Counted from the stretch's first letter, positions 26,080 to 36,102 are shown. The stretch: DNA of 64,000 nucleotides from Pseudobacter ginsenosidimutans (GCF_007970185.1 NZ_CP042431.1:6989342-7053341); one strand, 5' to 3'. The notes: a model not told the origin generated them from the sequence alone. Numbers and translations: made by a program.

Positions 26080-29000
26080 TTAAAAGCTCACATTGATTGA
26101 AAATGTATACACAGGCCGGATACTCAGATTGATATTGGGACTTGAGCCTGATTGAGTGGGATCCTGCCCACGTAAATCCTTACTGGCCCAGGTGAATAGA
26201 TTGGAACCGGATAAACTAAGTCTGGCTGCTTTAAGATGCATATGCCGGCACAATTCTGGCGCGCAGGTATAGTTCAGTATAACCGATTGCAATTTGATGT
26301 AATCGCCACTTACAACCCGGATGTCTGAATTATCATACATCTGGTAATAATCGGTCGCAAATGAAGTAAATGACTTTGTAGCTGTTGACCACCAGTTTAC
26401 CGGGAGGCCGCGCGGGTAAAGGCCAGGAATGGTTGTTTTTAATTCATCACCGGGATAGCGCCAGCGATCGACAAACTCTTTGCGTAAGTTTTGCTGGGAA
26501 CTGGGTGCATAGGCACCATAATTACCTGAAGCTATCTGCAGCAATCGTATTTTATTGCCTATGCTGTAAGTGACATTGAAGTTCAGCGACCAGCTTCCGT
26601 AAGCAATATAATTCGCAATACCTCCCTGCAGCACGGGTTCTCGTTTGCCTGATTCTACCAGTACCGCACCCAATAATTCCTGATTGCTCATTTTATTATA
26701 GCGATTGATCAGTTCTTCAGCATTTTCAGGCTCGGCGCCATAAAACACAGGTTGCCCTTTTTGATTCAACCCTTTAAAACGGTAGGAGTAAAAGGTGTTG
26801 ACTGCTTTGCCATCCAGTATAACCTGACCTGCGAGATAGTTCGCATAGGTATCCCTGGTAGCAGCATCTGCCAATGATCCTTTTCCTTCAATCTTTATTG
26901 CCTTGTTCAGTAATGTGTTGAAAACCTGACCAAGCTGAGGATCGATACGCCAGATGAATTTTTGATTGCTGCTTCCCAATGTTTGATTGATGGGGGTAAA
27001 GTTGAAAAGCAGTTCAATTCCTTTGTTCTCTATATTCCCTCCATTTACCACATAAGAATTCCGGCCATTTACTTCTGAAATGGTTCTGGTCAAAAATGCG
27101 TTGCTTGTTCTTTTGTAGAATACAGTAACTGAACCATTGATCTTAGCATTAAAAAGAGTAAAGTCCAACGCGGCATTATAAGCATCTGTTTTTTCCCATT
27201 TAAGATTGGGATTTGGATAGTTTACAATGAGGGAAGTAAAATCCTGAAAATATGTTTCAAGGGGTCCTTTTTGAATGATGGTATAGGGTGTTTGTCCCGG
27301 CAACATCGAGCCCTGCGTGCCATAAGAAACACGTAATGATGCCTGATTCACCCATCTTATATGTTTCAACAGATCTCTGTCTATATTCCATCTGCCCGAA
27401 AGCCCCCAGGTTGGAAGAAATCTTTCGTTGCTGCGGGTGCCAAACGCGTTTGAAAAGTCACTGCGGGTATTGGCGCTCAGCACATACCGGTCATCATAAA
27501 TGTAACTGGCCGTAAGATACATGGAAGCCAGGTTATTCAGCCCTTCCGTAATAACAGGCGCCCATTCGCTACTGGTCAATAATTGGGCATAGGCAGGAAA
27601 CCTGTCCCCAACGTTATCGACACTGACGAAAGTATATCCTCTTTCAGGATAGTAGCCAGGCGCTGATTGAACTATACCACTATTTTTTGTAGAAGACAAT
27701 TCGCTACCAAATGTTGCCGTGATAAGGTGTTTTTTATCCTTGTCAACAAAACGGCTGTAGTTTGCCTGTCCGCGTATAGTGTAAGCGCTTTGCCGGTTAT
27801 GCTGCGTTTGCAATATGCCTCCGAAAGGATATCGATTTTTTGTTGGATCATTTGGATCCTCGCCTCTCAACAGATCCATATGATTGGTTTGCTCTTCATA
27901 CCAGGAACGTTGTTCCGTGTTAGTTGCCGAGTAAGAAAGAATAGCCTCCAGTTGCAGCCCCTGCATCAATTCATAATTGAAATTGGCTGTAGCAGTATAA
28001 CCGCTGCCATTAATGGTTTGGCCACTACGGTTCATTTCGTTTACGATATTGAAGCTGGGCCTTGGGGCAATCTGTCCGTTCTTGCTGTTGGCAAAATAAT
28101 ACAGGCTGTCGTTTTGATTGTATAACGGAATGGCCCGGCTGGTGGCATAGGCGTAGTTCATAACGCCTACTTCGGTAGGCGTATACTGCCGGTCAATCTT
28201 ATTGGCCATAATACTGAACTGAGCCTTCAGCTTTCTGTAATTGAGATCGAAATTTACCTGGCCGGTATACCGTTTGTTATATTCACCTTTGATCACCCCC
28301 GCTCGTTGGTATACCCGACGGATGCATAATACCGGCTGAGTTGATTTCCACCGGAAAGGCCCAGAGAATGATTGGAAGACACTACATCCTGTGTTACTGC
28401 ACCCAGCCAATCGGTGTTCATTTGTTCAGCCCTTCTGATGCGTTCAATATAAGTGTCATAGTCAATCCTGCCGCCAAAATAATCTATCACTGCTTTTTCG
28501 TAGCCCTCAGGAGTGCCTACGAAGGGAATCTGTTTTTCAAACATTTCCCTGGACACATCTATCCTTTCCTCTGAGTTCATCATGTACACATCATTATCTG
28601 TATACCGCGGACGGCGGGTGTAACTGATACTGCTGTTGTAATTGACGGAAGGTGGGCCCGGTGTTCCTCTTTTGGTGGTGACCACAATCACTCCGTTGGC
28701 GGCCCTTACTCCGTATAATGCGGTGGCGGCTGCATCTTTCAACACATCAATGCTTTCAATATCATTTGGATTTATACCTGATATAGCGTTGCCAACAAGG
28801 TTTACAAAATCGAGATCATTGATCTGGCTGGCAGAAATAGGTACCGGATCAACCCGTACTATGCCATCAACCACCCATAATGGTTCCCTTGTACCCAGTA
28901 TAGTGGAGGTACCGCGGATGCGTAATTTCGGAGCGGCACCTGCCTGTCCGGAATTCTGCAACATGATCATGCCTGGCACACGCCCCTCCAGCATCTTATC

Positions 29001-29695
29001 AACTGTAGTAAGACCGGGTTGCATGATGGAATCCATTTTTAATCTTGTAACAGATCCCGTCAGGTATTTTGTTCAATCTTTTGATAACCGGTAGAAATGG
29101 TTACTTCACTCATTGAAGCCTGAACGAGCTCCATCGTCAGATCTATATTATTCCGGCCTTTTATTGAAACAACTTCCTTTTTGTAGCTGATATGCGTAAA
29201 AACAAGTACATCCTTCGGATCAACTTCAATGAGATATTTACCATTCTGGTCAGTTTGCACTGCAGTATTCTTCTTTTCTGCACGTACCGTTACACCAGGA
29301 ACAGGCGTACGGTTCCGATCAGTAATCACTCCGGTAATAATGGGATTTTTGTCTGGATCTTTATTCCCGGAATTGCTGTTGTTCTTTGGGTCCTTCTTCT
29401 TAATGATGATGGTTCCTTCATAAATGGTAAATGTCAGATCAGTTCCCTTTAAGCACAATTCAAGCGCTTCTGACAACGGCATATCCTTTACATCAATGGA
29501 AACCTTTTTAGTGCCTGCCAGCATTTTTTCCGTGATCATGATATTCAGGCTGGTTTGTGCCTGTATCATCTTGAAGATTCCATCGAGGGGTTGATCCTTC
29601 ACGGAGAGTGAAACCCTGGGCTCATTTTCCTGCGCCTGGCTTCGCATTGGTACATAGCATAGAAATAGCAGTAAGATTGGCATTAGTTTTCTCAT
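26080..29695 (-). pseudogene. SusC/RagA-type TonB-linked receptor broken by two frameshifts
   Basis: Three consecutive open frames are pieces of one receptor of about 1,205 aa. The first (29060-29695) holds the signal peptide, an STN secretin/TonB short N-terminal domain and a carboxypeptidase-regulatory-like domain. The second (28293-29036) is the plug, with the SusC hallmark [20 protein letters not shown]. The third (26080-28410) is the barrel, ending SINVSF. Adding one A to the AAAA run near 29066-29069 restores [17 protein letters not shown], and adding one base to the C5 run at 28296-28300 restores [16 protein letters not shown]. Both breaks are single-base losses in homopolymers. The STN domain fits control by the sigma/FecR pair upstream. 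Confidence 0.9.
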
Positions 29696-29736
29696 ACTAA
29701 TAAGTCTTTAAAAGCATTACTTGAAATGGGATGATG

Positions 29737-29763
29737 TGCAGCATGTAAGCAATGCATGCTGCA
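29737..29763. repeat. Inverted repeat between fecR and susC
   Basis: Perfect 9-nt arms TGCAGCATG and CATGCTGCA are separated by nine bases, in the 92-nt gap between the FecR gene and susC. No T-run follows on the minus strand, so it is not a typical intrinsic terminator. A folded hairpin here could attenuate, stabilise or mark processing of the transcript between regulator and receptor genes; this is inference. Confidence 0.5.
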
Positions 29764-29787
29764 GATAGGATTGGTTATTTGATCTGA

Positions 29788-30987
29788 TTATCCAGCGGAT
29801 CTGATAATCAGTTTTCTGCCCTCCATGGCAAAATCAATATTATTGATCTGTAAAGCGCCCAGTACCGATTGCAGGCTACTGCTCCGCTTTAAGATGATAA
29901 GGAGTTTTTCATCAGGAATGGCACCTTCATATACCACATCAAGGTTATACCACCTCGCAAATTCACGGAGAATAATGGGCAGTTCTACTTTATCGAAATA
30001 AAAATAGCCGTTCTTCCAGGCGATCGTTTCTTCTGTATTAACTGATCTCTTTATAACAAGATCTTCGTTCAGCTTCATCTGGGATTGCTGGTTCACCAAG
30101 AGCAGTACAGCTCCTTTTTTGTTGCTCACTTTCACTGATCCTTCCAGCAATGTTGTTTTCACCAGTGGTTCATTGTCATAAGCATTCACATTAAAGCTGG
30201 TACCAAGTACATCGATCAGCATTTCACCCACTTTTACGCGAAACGGTTTCTTTGGATCCTTTGCCACTTCAAAAAAAGCTTCGCCTGTTACCGACACCAC
30301 GCGTTCCTCTCCTGTAAAAGCCACCGGATATTTTACAGAAGAAGAAGCATTCAGCCAAACCCTGGAGCCATCAGGCAGCGTCAATTTGTATTGACTGCCA
30401 GTTGATGTGGCTATTTCATTCAACAGGTTGCTTTTCACGGCTAAACCTGGTTCATATTTTACCTGACCATCTCCCAGCTTTACAATTTTGGATTCACCAT
30501 CTTTTGCAATCACTCCGATGCCGGCACTGTCAAGTTGAACAACAGAACCATCAGAGAGTGTGAGTCTTGCCTTATCATAGACAGGCTCTGGTTCATTATT
30601 AGATACCATAGCCGGCTTTACCACTGCCCGGTTGATATTGTAAACATATGTTCCCACACTAATCAATAGTATTGCGGCTGCAGCGTATCTGATCCATTTT
30701 CTTCTGAAGATCGCTATGCGCCCATCACGTGTATCAGGCCCTACAGTCACATTGATTGGAATATTGGCATTGAGTAATGCCTGGTCTACTTTATGCCTGT
30801 TATCCAATAGCGTTCTTAATTCCTGCTGCCATAGATCAGCACGCTGAAATTCTTCATATATGCTGTTATTCTCTGAAGAAGCATTGCGCCATTCATTCAG
30901 TTGCTTTCTCTCAGTCGCATCCAGCTGATTGGTCATCGACCTGAAAAGCAGTTGACTTATAGAATAGATATCGTCGGAATCAGACAT
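29788..30987 (-). CDS. FecR-family anti-sigma regulator
   Basis: 399-aa transmembrane anti-sigma factor. The N-terminal cytoplasmic part (about 1-100) is helical, with a TERKQLNEW helix typical of the domain that holds the sigma factor. One membrane span follows near residues 100-118 (YAAAAILLISVGTYVY). The periplasmic FecR domain (SLNEIATSTGSQYKLTLPDGSRVWLNASSS style, GEAFFEVAKDPKKPF) comes next, and a C-terminal domain (FYFDKVELPIILREFARWY) is shared with other Bacteroidota FecRs. It should relay the substrate-bound state of the SusC N-terminal domain to the sigma factor encoded 52 nt upstream. Confidence 0.93.
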   Translation of the reverse strand: MSDSDDIYSISQLLFRSMTNQLDATERKQLNEWRNASSENNSIYEEFQRADLWQQELRTLLDNRHKVDQALLNANIPINVTVGPDTRDGRIAIFRRKWIRYAAAAILLISVGTYVYNINRAVVKPAMVSNNEPEPVYDKARLTLSDGSVVQLDSAGIGVIAKDGESKIVKLGDGQVKYEPGLAVKSNLLNEIATSTGSQYKLTLPDGSRVWLNASSSVKYPVAFTGEERVVSVTGEAFFEVAKDPKKPFRVKVGEMLIDVLGTSFNVNAYDNEPLVKTTLLEGSVKVSNKKGAVLLLVNQQSQMKLNEDLVIKRSVNTEETIAWKNGYFYFDKVELPIILREFARWYNLDVVYEGAIPDEKLLIILKRSSSLQSVLGALQINNIDFAMEGRKLIIRSAG

Positions 30988-31039
30988 ATCTTAATTACGG
31001 GAGTATGAAGAAATTGTTACCGGATATTTCCCAACTTTT

Positions 31040-31636
31040 TTAATTGAAGTAGTGCGGGGAGATTACCGCCAAAAGCAGGGCAAACTCCAAACCAGAAAGT
31101 TTTTTGCGCAGCATGTCAAGCGCCTGAGACTTTTTGGTACGAACTGTAGCATCTTTCAGGTTCAAACGTTCTCCGATTTGTTCATTGTTTAGTCCTTCCA
31201 CATAGGCAAGCCTGAAAACATCCCTTAAATATTCAGGGAGTTTGTCGATCTCCTCAAGGATTAACCCATACACGCGTGCCCTGATCAGTTCCTGTTGATA
31301 ACTGTCAGTGGTCTCCTGTTCTTCCAGCTTTTTGAGCTGTTCATAATGCTTATCCTCGGTTTTCCGAAGGCGTAAATGATCTATGGATAAATTTCTGGTT
31401 GTTATTTGTATAGAGGAGCGCAGATGTCGTAATGATTCAAAGTGTTTGGTCTGATTCCACAACCGGATAAATACTTCGGCAGTTATATCCGGGGCTAGTT
31501 CTTCTCCCACATATTTTTTGGCCAGGATAAATACAATAGGGTAAAACTGCTGATAAACGTTGCAATATGCTTCGCTTTCTCCAGCATTCAGACGCCTTAT
31601 GAGTTCTTCCTCGTTATTGAATGGACCGCCATCCAC
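31040..31636 (-). CDS. ECF sigma-70 factor partnered with FecR
   Basis: 198-aa extracytoplasmic-function sigma factor. Region 2 is seen as PDITAEVFIRLWNQ and region 4 as LNNEQIGERLNLKDATVRTKKSQAL, with the usual linker between. It is the first gene of the sigma-FecR-SusC-SusD operon and would direct transcription of that operon when released by FecR. The C-terminus (LEFALLLAVISPHYFN) is hydrophobic, as often in this Bacteroidota group. A good promoter candidate lies about 50 nt upstream. Confidence 0.92.
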   Translation of the reverse strand: MDGGPFNNEEELIRRLNAGESEAYCNVYQQFYPIVFILAKKYVGEELAPDITAEVFIRLWNQTKHFESLRHLRSSIQITTRNLSIDHLRLRKTEDKHYEQLKKLEEQETTDSYQQELIRARVYGLILEEIDKLPEYLRDVFRLAYVEGLNNEQIGERLNLKDATVRTKKSQALDMLRKKLSGLEFALLLAVISPHYFN

Positions 31637-31689
31637 CGGAATAGTAATTAAAGGTTAGCACCGATATACGTATCAGCATCAAATACAGT

Positions 31690-31718
31690 CAAATGTAGTT
31701 AAGGCGAATATACACAAG
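31690..31718 (-). promoter_or_regulatory. Bacteroidota-type promoter of the sigma/FecR/SusCD operon
   Basis: On the minus strand an exact -7 box TACATTTG (31690-31697, consensus TAnnTTTG) follows a TTG-containing -33 element at 31715-31718 with 17 nt between them. It points toward the sigma gene start at 31636. The match is to the known Bacteroidota housekeeping promoter pattern; activity is inferred. Confidence 0.5.
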
Positions 31719-31742
31719 TTGATTGTAAAAGATGTAGGACTA

Positions 31743-31970
31743 TTATATTCTACCTTTTTCCCGTACAGCTAAATAAATAGGCTTAAAGATCTTAGCCTCT
31801 GTATAAAGGACCTTGTGCATCTGAACTCCATTTACTGTTATCGATTAACCTGTGGATACAGTGATCAGGACGCAGGCCATTTACAGTAATACGAACATAG
31901 ATCGGAGTTAGTTTCTCTTTGTTCTTTCTGGATTTCAGGCATAGAAAAGAATACTGATACGGTGTGCCAT
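31743..31970 (-). pseudogene. Decayed N-terminus of a Bacteroidota tyrosine integrase
   Basis: Stitching frames on the minus strand gives a recognisable arm-binding domain of Bacteroidota phage/transposon integrases. MAHRISILFY (from the ATG at 31970) is followed after a frameshift by LKSRKNKEKLTPIYVRIT and VNGLR, then LIDNSKWSSDAQG, a stop, and in another frame EAKIFKPIYLAVREKGRI, ending at 31743. The order and phrases match the family start (ILFYLKK, PIYVRITVNG, a KW site, then EA-I--YL). No catalytic domain follows, so only about 75 codons remain. It lies just past the 3' end of tRNA-Ser and on the same strand, as expected for an element that once used that tRNA gene as attachment site. 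Confidence 0.7.
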
Positions 31971-32048
31971 AAATTCAGAGAGAGAAACCCAATGGCACCG
32001 AATTGCCACCTTTTTACTTGTTATCAGATGTTCCTGGGAGAAGTGAAG

Positions 32049-32084
32049 AAAGGGCTCACAAAACCAGCGTTTTATGAGCCCTTT
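32049..32084 (-). terminator. Hairpin terminator downstream of tRNA-Ser
   Basis: A long inverted repeat: AAAGGGCTCA (32049-32058) pairs with TGAGCCCTTT (32075-32084). The inner arms AAAAC/GTTTT pair as well, leaving a CAGC loop and one mismatch. It sits 25 nt past the tRNA 3' end, on the side expected for its transcript. The flanking T-run is weak. Confidence 0.65.
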
Positions 32085-32108
32085 AATACGATTTGATAAG
32101 TTATCCAG

Positions 32109-32193
32109 CGGAGAGAGAGGGATTCGAACCCCCGGACCTGTGACAGTCAACGGTTTTCAAGACCGCCGCATTCGACCGCTCTGCCATCTCTCC
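32109..32193 (-). tRNA. tRNA-Ser (anticodon UGA)
   Basis: An 85-nt tRNA on the minus strand. Acceptor GGAGAGA (5', at 32193) pairs with TCTCTCC, and the discriminator base is G. The anticodon stem-loop CGGTCTTGAAAACCG carries anticodon TGA. A long variable arm typical of class II serine tRNAs is present, and the T-loop reads GGTTCGAATCC. The 3' CCA is not encoded. The decayed integrase downstream suggests this gene has served as an integration site. Confidence 0.95.
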
Positions 32194-32402
32194 GGCGCAA
32201 ATGTAGGGGCATTGTTGAAAATGACAAAATCTCTTGCAAACATTTTGAAAAAAAATTCATCATTAATAGCAGAGGCTGAGGCATTAAGCTCAATTATGAA
32301 GGCATAAAAAACAGTCTGGATGCGGCTTCCAGGGGATCATTCCCACCCCGTTTGGAAATAATTCTTCCAGGGAACTCTTTTCAACAACCACATATCATTC
32401 GC

Positions 32403-33194
32403 CTAACGCTCCTTCACCAGCGCCTGCGGAGACTTCCCGAATTGCTTTTTGAAGGCAAAAGAAAAATGCGACAAATTCTCAAACCCCACATCCAGGTAAA
32501 CATCGCTGGGGCTCCGGTTGGCATGTCTGATCTGGAAATGGGCCTCTTCCAGTCGCCTTCTCGTTAACCAGGCGCCGGGCGTTTTATGAAAAAGATGCCG
32601 GAACTCACGCTTGAAAGCAGACAAACTCCTGCCACTCAAAAATGCAAACCGTTCCAGCGGAATATTGAACCTGAAATTACGATTCATGAATGCCTGCATG
32701 TCCACTTTTTCAGGGTCACTGAAATTGAAAAACACATCTGCAAGCCGGGGATCCTCCTCCAAAAGAATTTGCAGAAGCTCCGCCCTTTTCAGCTGTGCAA
32801 CACCGTTATCAACCATTTGATCGCCCTCATAATATGGCTGCAACGACTGGAGAAAATCTTCAATCCTCCCACTGCTTCGAACAGTCAAAAGCGAATCTTC
32901 CTGATCAGAAACACCAGAGGCATAGGGATTCCTCTCCAGAAAAGAACGAAGGAACGTCTCATCAAATGCGATCACGATCCTGTTGAATACTTCCTTTTTC
33001 CTGATCTTCGTATACCGGATCAGGTGATTTTTCCGGGCAATGAAGGTATCACCTGCTTCATACCGGTATTGCCTGCCTCCATCATATCCAACTATTGTCC
33101 CTTCAAGGATATGCATGAAAAAATGCTCAGATATCAATTGCTCGGGGGAAATATCCATGCCCAGGTAACAGGAATGCACAACCGGATGTTCCAT
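32403..33194 (-). CDS. AraC-family transcriptional regulator
   Basis: 263-aa regulator. The N-terminal half is a cupin-like sensing domain (YEAGDTFIARKNHLIRY) and the C-terminal 100 residues an AraC double HTH, with LSGRSLSAFKREFRHLF and VYLDVGFENLSHFSFAFKK. It lies 25 nt downstream of the SDR reductase gene on the same strand, so the two probably form an operon. Regulation of that reductase by this protein is the simplest reading. No ligand can be named. Confidence 0.92.
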   Translation of the reverse strand: MEHPVVHSCYLGMDISPEQLISEHFFMHILEGTIVGYDGGRQYRYEAGDTFIARKNHLIRYTKIRKKEVFNRIVIAFDETFLRSFLERNPYASGVSDQEDSLLTVRSSGRIEDFLQSLQPYYEGDQMVDNGVAQLKRAELLQILLEEDPRLADVFFNFSDPEKVDMQAFMNRNFRFNIPLERFAFLSGRSLSAFKREFRHLFHKTPGAWLTRRRLEEAHFQIRHANRSPSDVYLDVGFENLSHFSFAFKKQFGKSPQALVKER

Positions 33195-33219
33195 TTCGCA
33201 TTAATTGATTATTCGAATG

Positions 33220-34194
33220 CTATGCGGACAGTGAATCCACTGTAGCCAGTAATGTTTCCTTAGCTGATCGCGGATGCCAGCCCAGCACTGATCTTGCCTT
33301 TTCATTCGACAGGTGCAGGTACAGGGCTCCATCGATCTGCTGAAGGGAATCCGCAATAGATCCGGCCTTCTCAGGACGTTCGTTCCTGATCAGTTGGGCT
33401 GCATCATAGAAACTGAAGGACTCTCCGGAGCTAGCCAGGAAACGTTCGCCTTTCGCAGCAGGATGCGTCATGGCGCGAAGATGAATATCGGCCGTGTCCC
33501 GCACATCCACCACACTGAATGTGAACGGAGGCGTATCCCGGATCGTTCCGTTCAGTATTCCTTTCAGCACATACTCTACAGAGGCAGAATAATTACCCGC
33601 CAGAACCGGTCCAAAGATCGCAACTGGATTGATCACCGTCAACTCCAGGCCTTCGCCCTCCCGGGAAATGAAGTCCCATGCTGCTTTTTCTGCAATGGTC
33701 TTCGATTTAATATAAGCGCGTAAACCAGGCGTGTTTGGATCAGTCCAGTCATTTTCAGTATATACATGGTCCTTCGGATCGATGCTATAACCGATAGCAG
33801 CAAATGAAGAAGTAAGTACCAGCCTCTTTACGCCGGCATCTCGTGAAGCTTTCAATACCCGGAGCGCTCCATCCCTGGCAGGAATAATGATCTCGTTCTC
33901 ATCTTCGGGATCGACGGCTAAAAAAGGAGAAGCAACATGCAAAACATAGGTACAACCCTGTACTGCATTTTCCCAGTTGGTATCCGCCGTAAGATCAGCC
34001 TCTATGAAATGCAAGCCACTGATATCAGTGATGCCGCCTGCAGCAAGAGAATCAATCACGTTCTGTTTTTTCGAAAGTGAACGGACTGTCGTTTTCACTG
34101 TATATCCCTGTTCCAGTAAACCAATGATACACTGAACACCCAAATAACCAGACCCACCGGTCACCAGCACTGTAGTATTAATATTCGTCTGCAT
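33220..34194 (-). CDS. NAD(P)-dependent extended SDR reductase/epimerase (dihydroflavonol-reductase-like)
   Basis: 324-aa extended short-chain dehydrogenase. The nucleotide-binding motif TGGSGYLG is near residue 12, followed by a basic TTVRSLSKK that favours NADP(H). An active-site YIKSKTIAEKAAW gives the Tyr-x-x-x-Lys pair, and LTSSFAAIG carries the catalytic Ser. The family includes dihydroflavonol 4-reductases and bacterial aldehyde or ketone reductases. It is transcribed ahead of the AraC regulator and is divergent from the sigma/FecR/TonB operon. The physiological substrate is unknown. Confidence 0.9.
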   Translation of the reverse strand: MQTNINTTVLVTGGSGYLGVQCIIGLLEQGYTVKTTVRSLSKKQNVIDSLAAGGITDISGLHFIEADLTADTNWENAVQGCTYVLHVASPFLAVDPEDENEIIIPARDGALRVLKASRDAGVKRLVLTSSFAAIGYSIDPKDHVYTENDWTDPNTPGLRAYIKSKTIAEKAAWDFISREGEGLELTVINPVAIFGPVLAGNYSASVEYVLKGILNGTIRDTPPFTFSVVDVRDTADIHLRAMTHPAAKGERFLASSGESFSFYDAAQLIRNERPEKAGSIADSLQQIDGALYLHLSNEKARSVLGWHPRSAKETLLATVDSLSA

Positions 34195-34377
34195 TGTATT
34201 TTTTTACAAAAGTAGCCCCGCCCCACTATTGGCTGGTTTGTTTAAAAGTCCAGATTTATTTGCGCGAAAGTCCAGATTTCTCATATTACTGGGGTGTGGT
34301 CAAAGACTAACCGATAGTAGAATATTTTGCCAATGGGCAGGCTCATACAGCATAACATTAACTTAACACCCGAAAGC

Positions 34378-34385
34378 TACTTTTG
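34378..34385 (+). promoter_or_regulatory. -7 box of a Bacteroidota promoter for the sigma/FecR/TonB operon
   Basis: TACTTTTG matches the TAnnTTTG -7 consensus exactly and lies 18 nt before the sigma gene start at 34403. A clear TTTG -33 element is not visible at the expected place, only a TTAAC-rich stretch, so the call rests on the -7 box and position. Confidence 0.4.
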
Positions 34386-34402
34386 CCACACAAGTAAAAT
34401 GT

Positions 34403-34948
34403 ATGCTTTCCAGTACTTCTGCGGACAAAGAATATTTCACCAGGCTGTATAAGCAGCACCACCGCAGCTTGTATGCATATGCCTACAAGAAATCAAAGGA
34501 CCAGTTCATTGCCGAAGAGATCACACAAACAACTTTCATCAAATTCTGGAACCATTACCAGAAAACCTGCATTCAACCCGAAACTCCGGAAAGATTATTA
34601 TTCTTTATAACGAAAGCATTGCTGGTAGATCATTTCAGAAAAAGATCAACCGCCATCTCCATCGAAGAAGCACTTTCTGAAGTGGAAAGCCTTCCAGACA
34701 ACAATTCTAACCATTCCGAACAGTTATTGCGTTTCGAAGAACTGGTAAGATCGGCAGCGGCATCACTTCCTGAAAGGCAAAAGCAGATCTTCGAAATGAA
34801 GTATTTCCGGCAATCGAAACACGAAGAGATCGCTGCCGAACTGAAGATCTCCCGCCAAACCGTTAAGAACCTTTTGGGAAAGGCTGTGAAAAAAGTCCGG
34901 AAGATCGCTGCACAACAATTCCTCCACTCTTTCACCAGTCTTCTGTAA
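34403..34948 (+). CDS. ECF sigma-70 factor
   Basis: 181-aa extracytoplasmic-function sigma factor. Region 2 reads IAEEITQTTFIKFWNHY and region 4 HEEIAAELKISRQTVKNLLGKA. It heads a plus-strand operon followed by FecR, a TonB-dependent receptor with an STN domain, and a lipoprotein, the standard cell-surface signalling layout. It should activate its own operon when the receptor binds ligand. Confidence 0.92.
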   Translation: MLSSTSADKEYFTRLYKQHHRSLYAYAYKKSKDQFIAEEITQTTFIKFWNHYQKTCIQPETPERLLFFITKALLVDHFRKRSTAISIEEALSEVESLPDNNSNHSEQLLRFEELVRSAAASLPERQKQIFEMKYFRQSKHEEIAAELKISRQTVKNLLGKAVKKVRKIAAQQFLHSFTSLL

Positions 34949-35052
34949 TTCCAGTTTTCCATTTTATTGTTACCAAATTGTAAACTCATTTCCTGCCGTG
35001 GTACCATCGCAGGTCTGCTACGGTGTTATTATAAAGAGTGCATTCCATTCCA

Positions 35053-36009
35053 ATGAATCATATTCATAAACTTATCGACCGTTTCCTTGCAGGCACAGCA
35101 ACTCCTGAAGAAAAAGAGGAAATGCAACAATACTTCCTCCGGCATGGTCTGCAGGAAGAATTACCCGAGACTGGAATTGAATTCCATCCCGGAAAAGAAC
35201 AGTCGAAAAAAATGTACAGAAATCTTATTCAGCAATTACAACCAGGCAGTGCCGACAAAATTTACCGGATGCACAATAGGTGGTTGCTCCGGATAGCAGC
35301 TGTGCTAATACCTGTAATTCTTATTGGCGCAGGTATTTACCTGTTGCTGAAACCAGTTTCTATCATCAACACCTCACATACCATTGCAGAAATAAGGAAC
35401 AACAGCGAATCCATTCGTTACCTGAAACTGAAAGATGGCAGTGAGATCTGGCTTAACAAACACGCGATATTGAAACTGGATACCTCAAACTTCATTCAAA
35501 ACAGGAAACTGGTCCTGGAAGGTGAAGCATATTTTGATGTATCGCATGATCCGGCGCATCCTTTTGAAGTGAGTACCGGACAACTCAACACTGTGGTTCT
35601 GGGTACTTCCTTTTCCATCAACAGCAACAGTTCCTGCACCAATGTTACTTTGCTCACGGGAAAGGTTTCGCTTCAGTCAAACGGTATGCCTTCACAAATA
35701 TTGAGTCCCGGGCAATCCGGGGAATATGACCTGAAAACCGGTACACTCCGGACTACACCTGTTTCTGCATATGCCATCGCATGGAAGACAAAGGAGATAA
35801 ACTGTAAAAACGAAAAACTGGAATCCATTATTCACTACCTGCAGGATCATTACAGGACCAATATAAGGATCAGCAAACGCATCGCCGGAAAAGAATTCTC
35901 GGGAACACTTTCCCTGCAGGGAAATATATCATCTGTACTGAACAGGCTGTTATTCGTTCATCAATTGAAGCACAGAAAAAACCAGGATGGCAGCATAGTC
36001 ATTTATTAA
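35053..36009 (+). CDS. FecR-family anti-sigma regulator
   Basis: About 318 aa from the ATG at 35053 (MNHIHKLIDRFLAG); an ATG at 35038 adds five residues. The N-terminal helical sigma-binding region ends before a membrane span near residues 75-95 (LLRIAAVLIPVILIGAGIYLL). The periplasmic FecR domain includes SIRYLKLKDGSEIWLNKHA and GEAYFDVSHDPAHPFEVST. The C-terminal domain is the short one common in Bacteroidota FecRs. It lies between the sigma gene and the receptor gene it should connect. Confidence 0.92.
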   Translation: MNHIHKLIDRFLAGTATPEEKEEMQQYFLRHGLQEELPETGIEFHPGKEQSKKMYRNLIQQLQPGSADKIYRMHNRWLLRIAAVLIPVILIGAGIYLLLKPVSIINTSHTIAEIRNNSESIRYLKLKDGSEIWLNKHAILKLDTSNFIQNRKLVLEGEAYFDVSHDPAHPFEVSTGQLNTVVLGTSFSINSNSSCTNVTLLTGKVSLQSNGMPSQILSPGQSGEYDLKTGTLRTTPVSAYAIAWKTKEINCKNEKLESIIHYLQDHYRTNIRISKRIAGKEFSGTLSLQGNISSVLNRLLFVHQLKHRKNQDGSIVIY

Positions 36010-36102
36010 AGCAACTACCTGACGATATTGAAACTGCCTCACAGAGTGCGGTACAGGAAAACTATTTACATCACTTAGCATAAACTAAAATCAACCTAAC
36101 CA

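Noticed and set aside
26080-29036. Treating the receptor pieces as separate genes
   Set aside because: They form the ordered domains of one SusC, and single-base corrections at two homopolymers join them exactly.
32586-33245. Plus-strand open frame opposite the AraC regulator
   Set aside because: Shadow of a well-supported AraC gene; no motif or domain visible.
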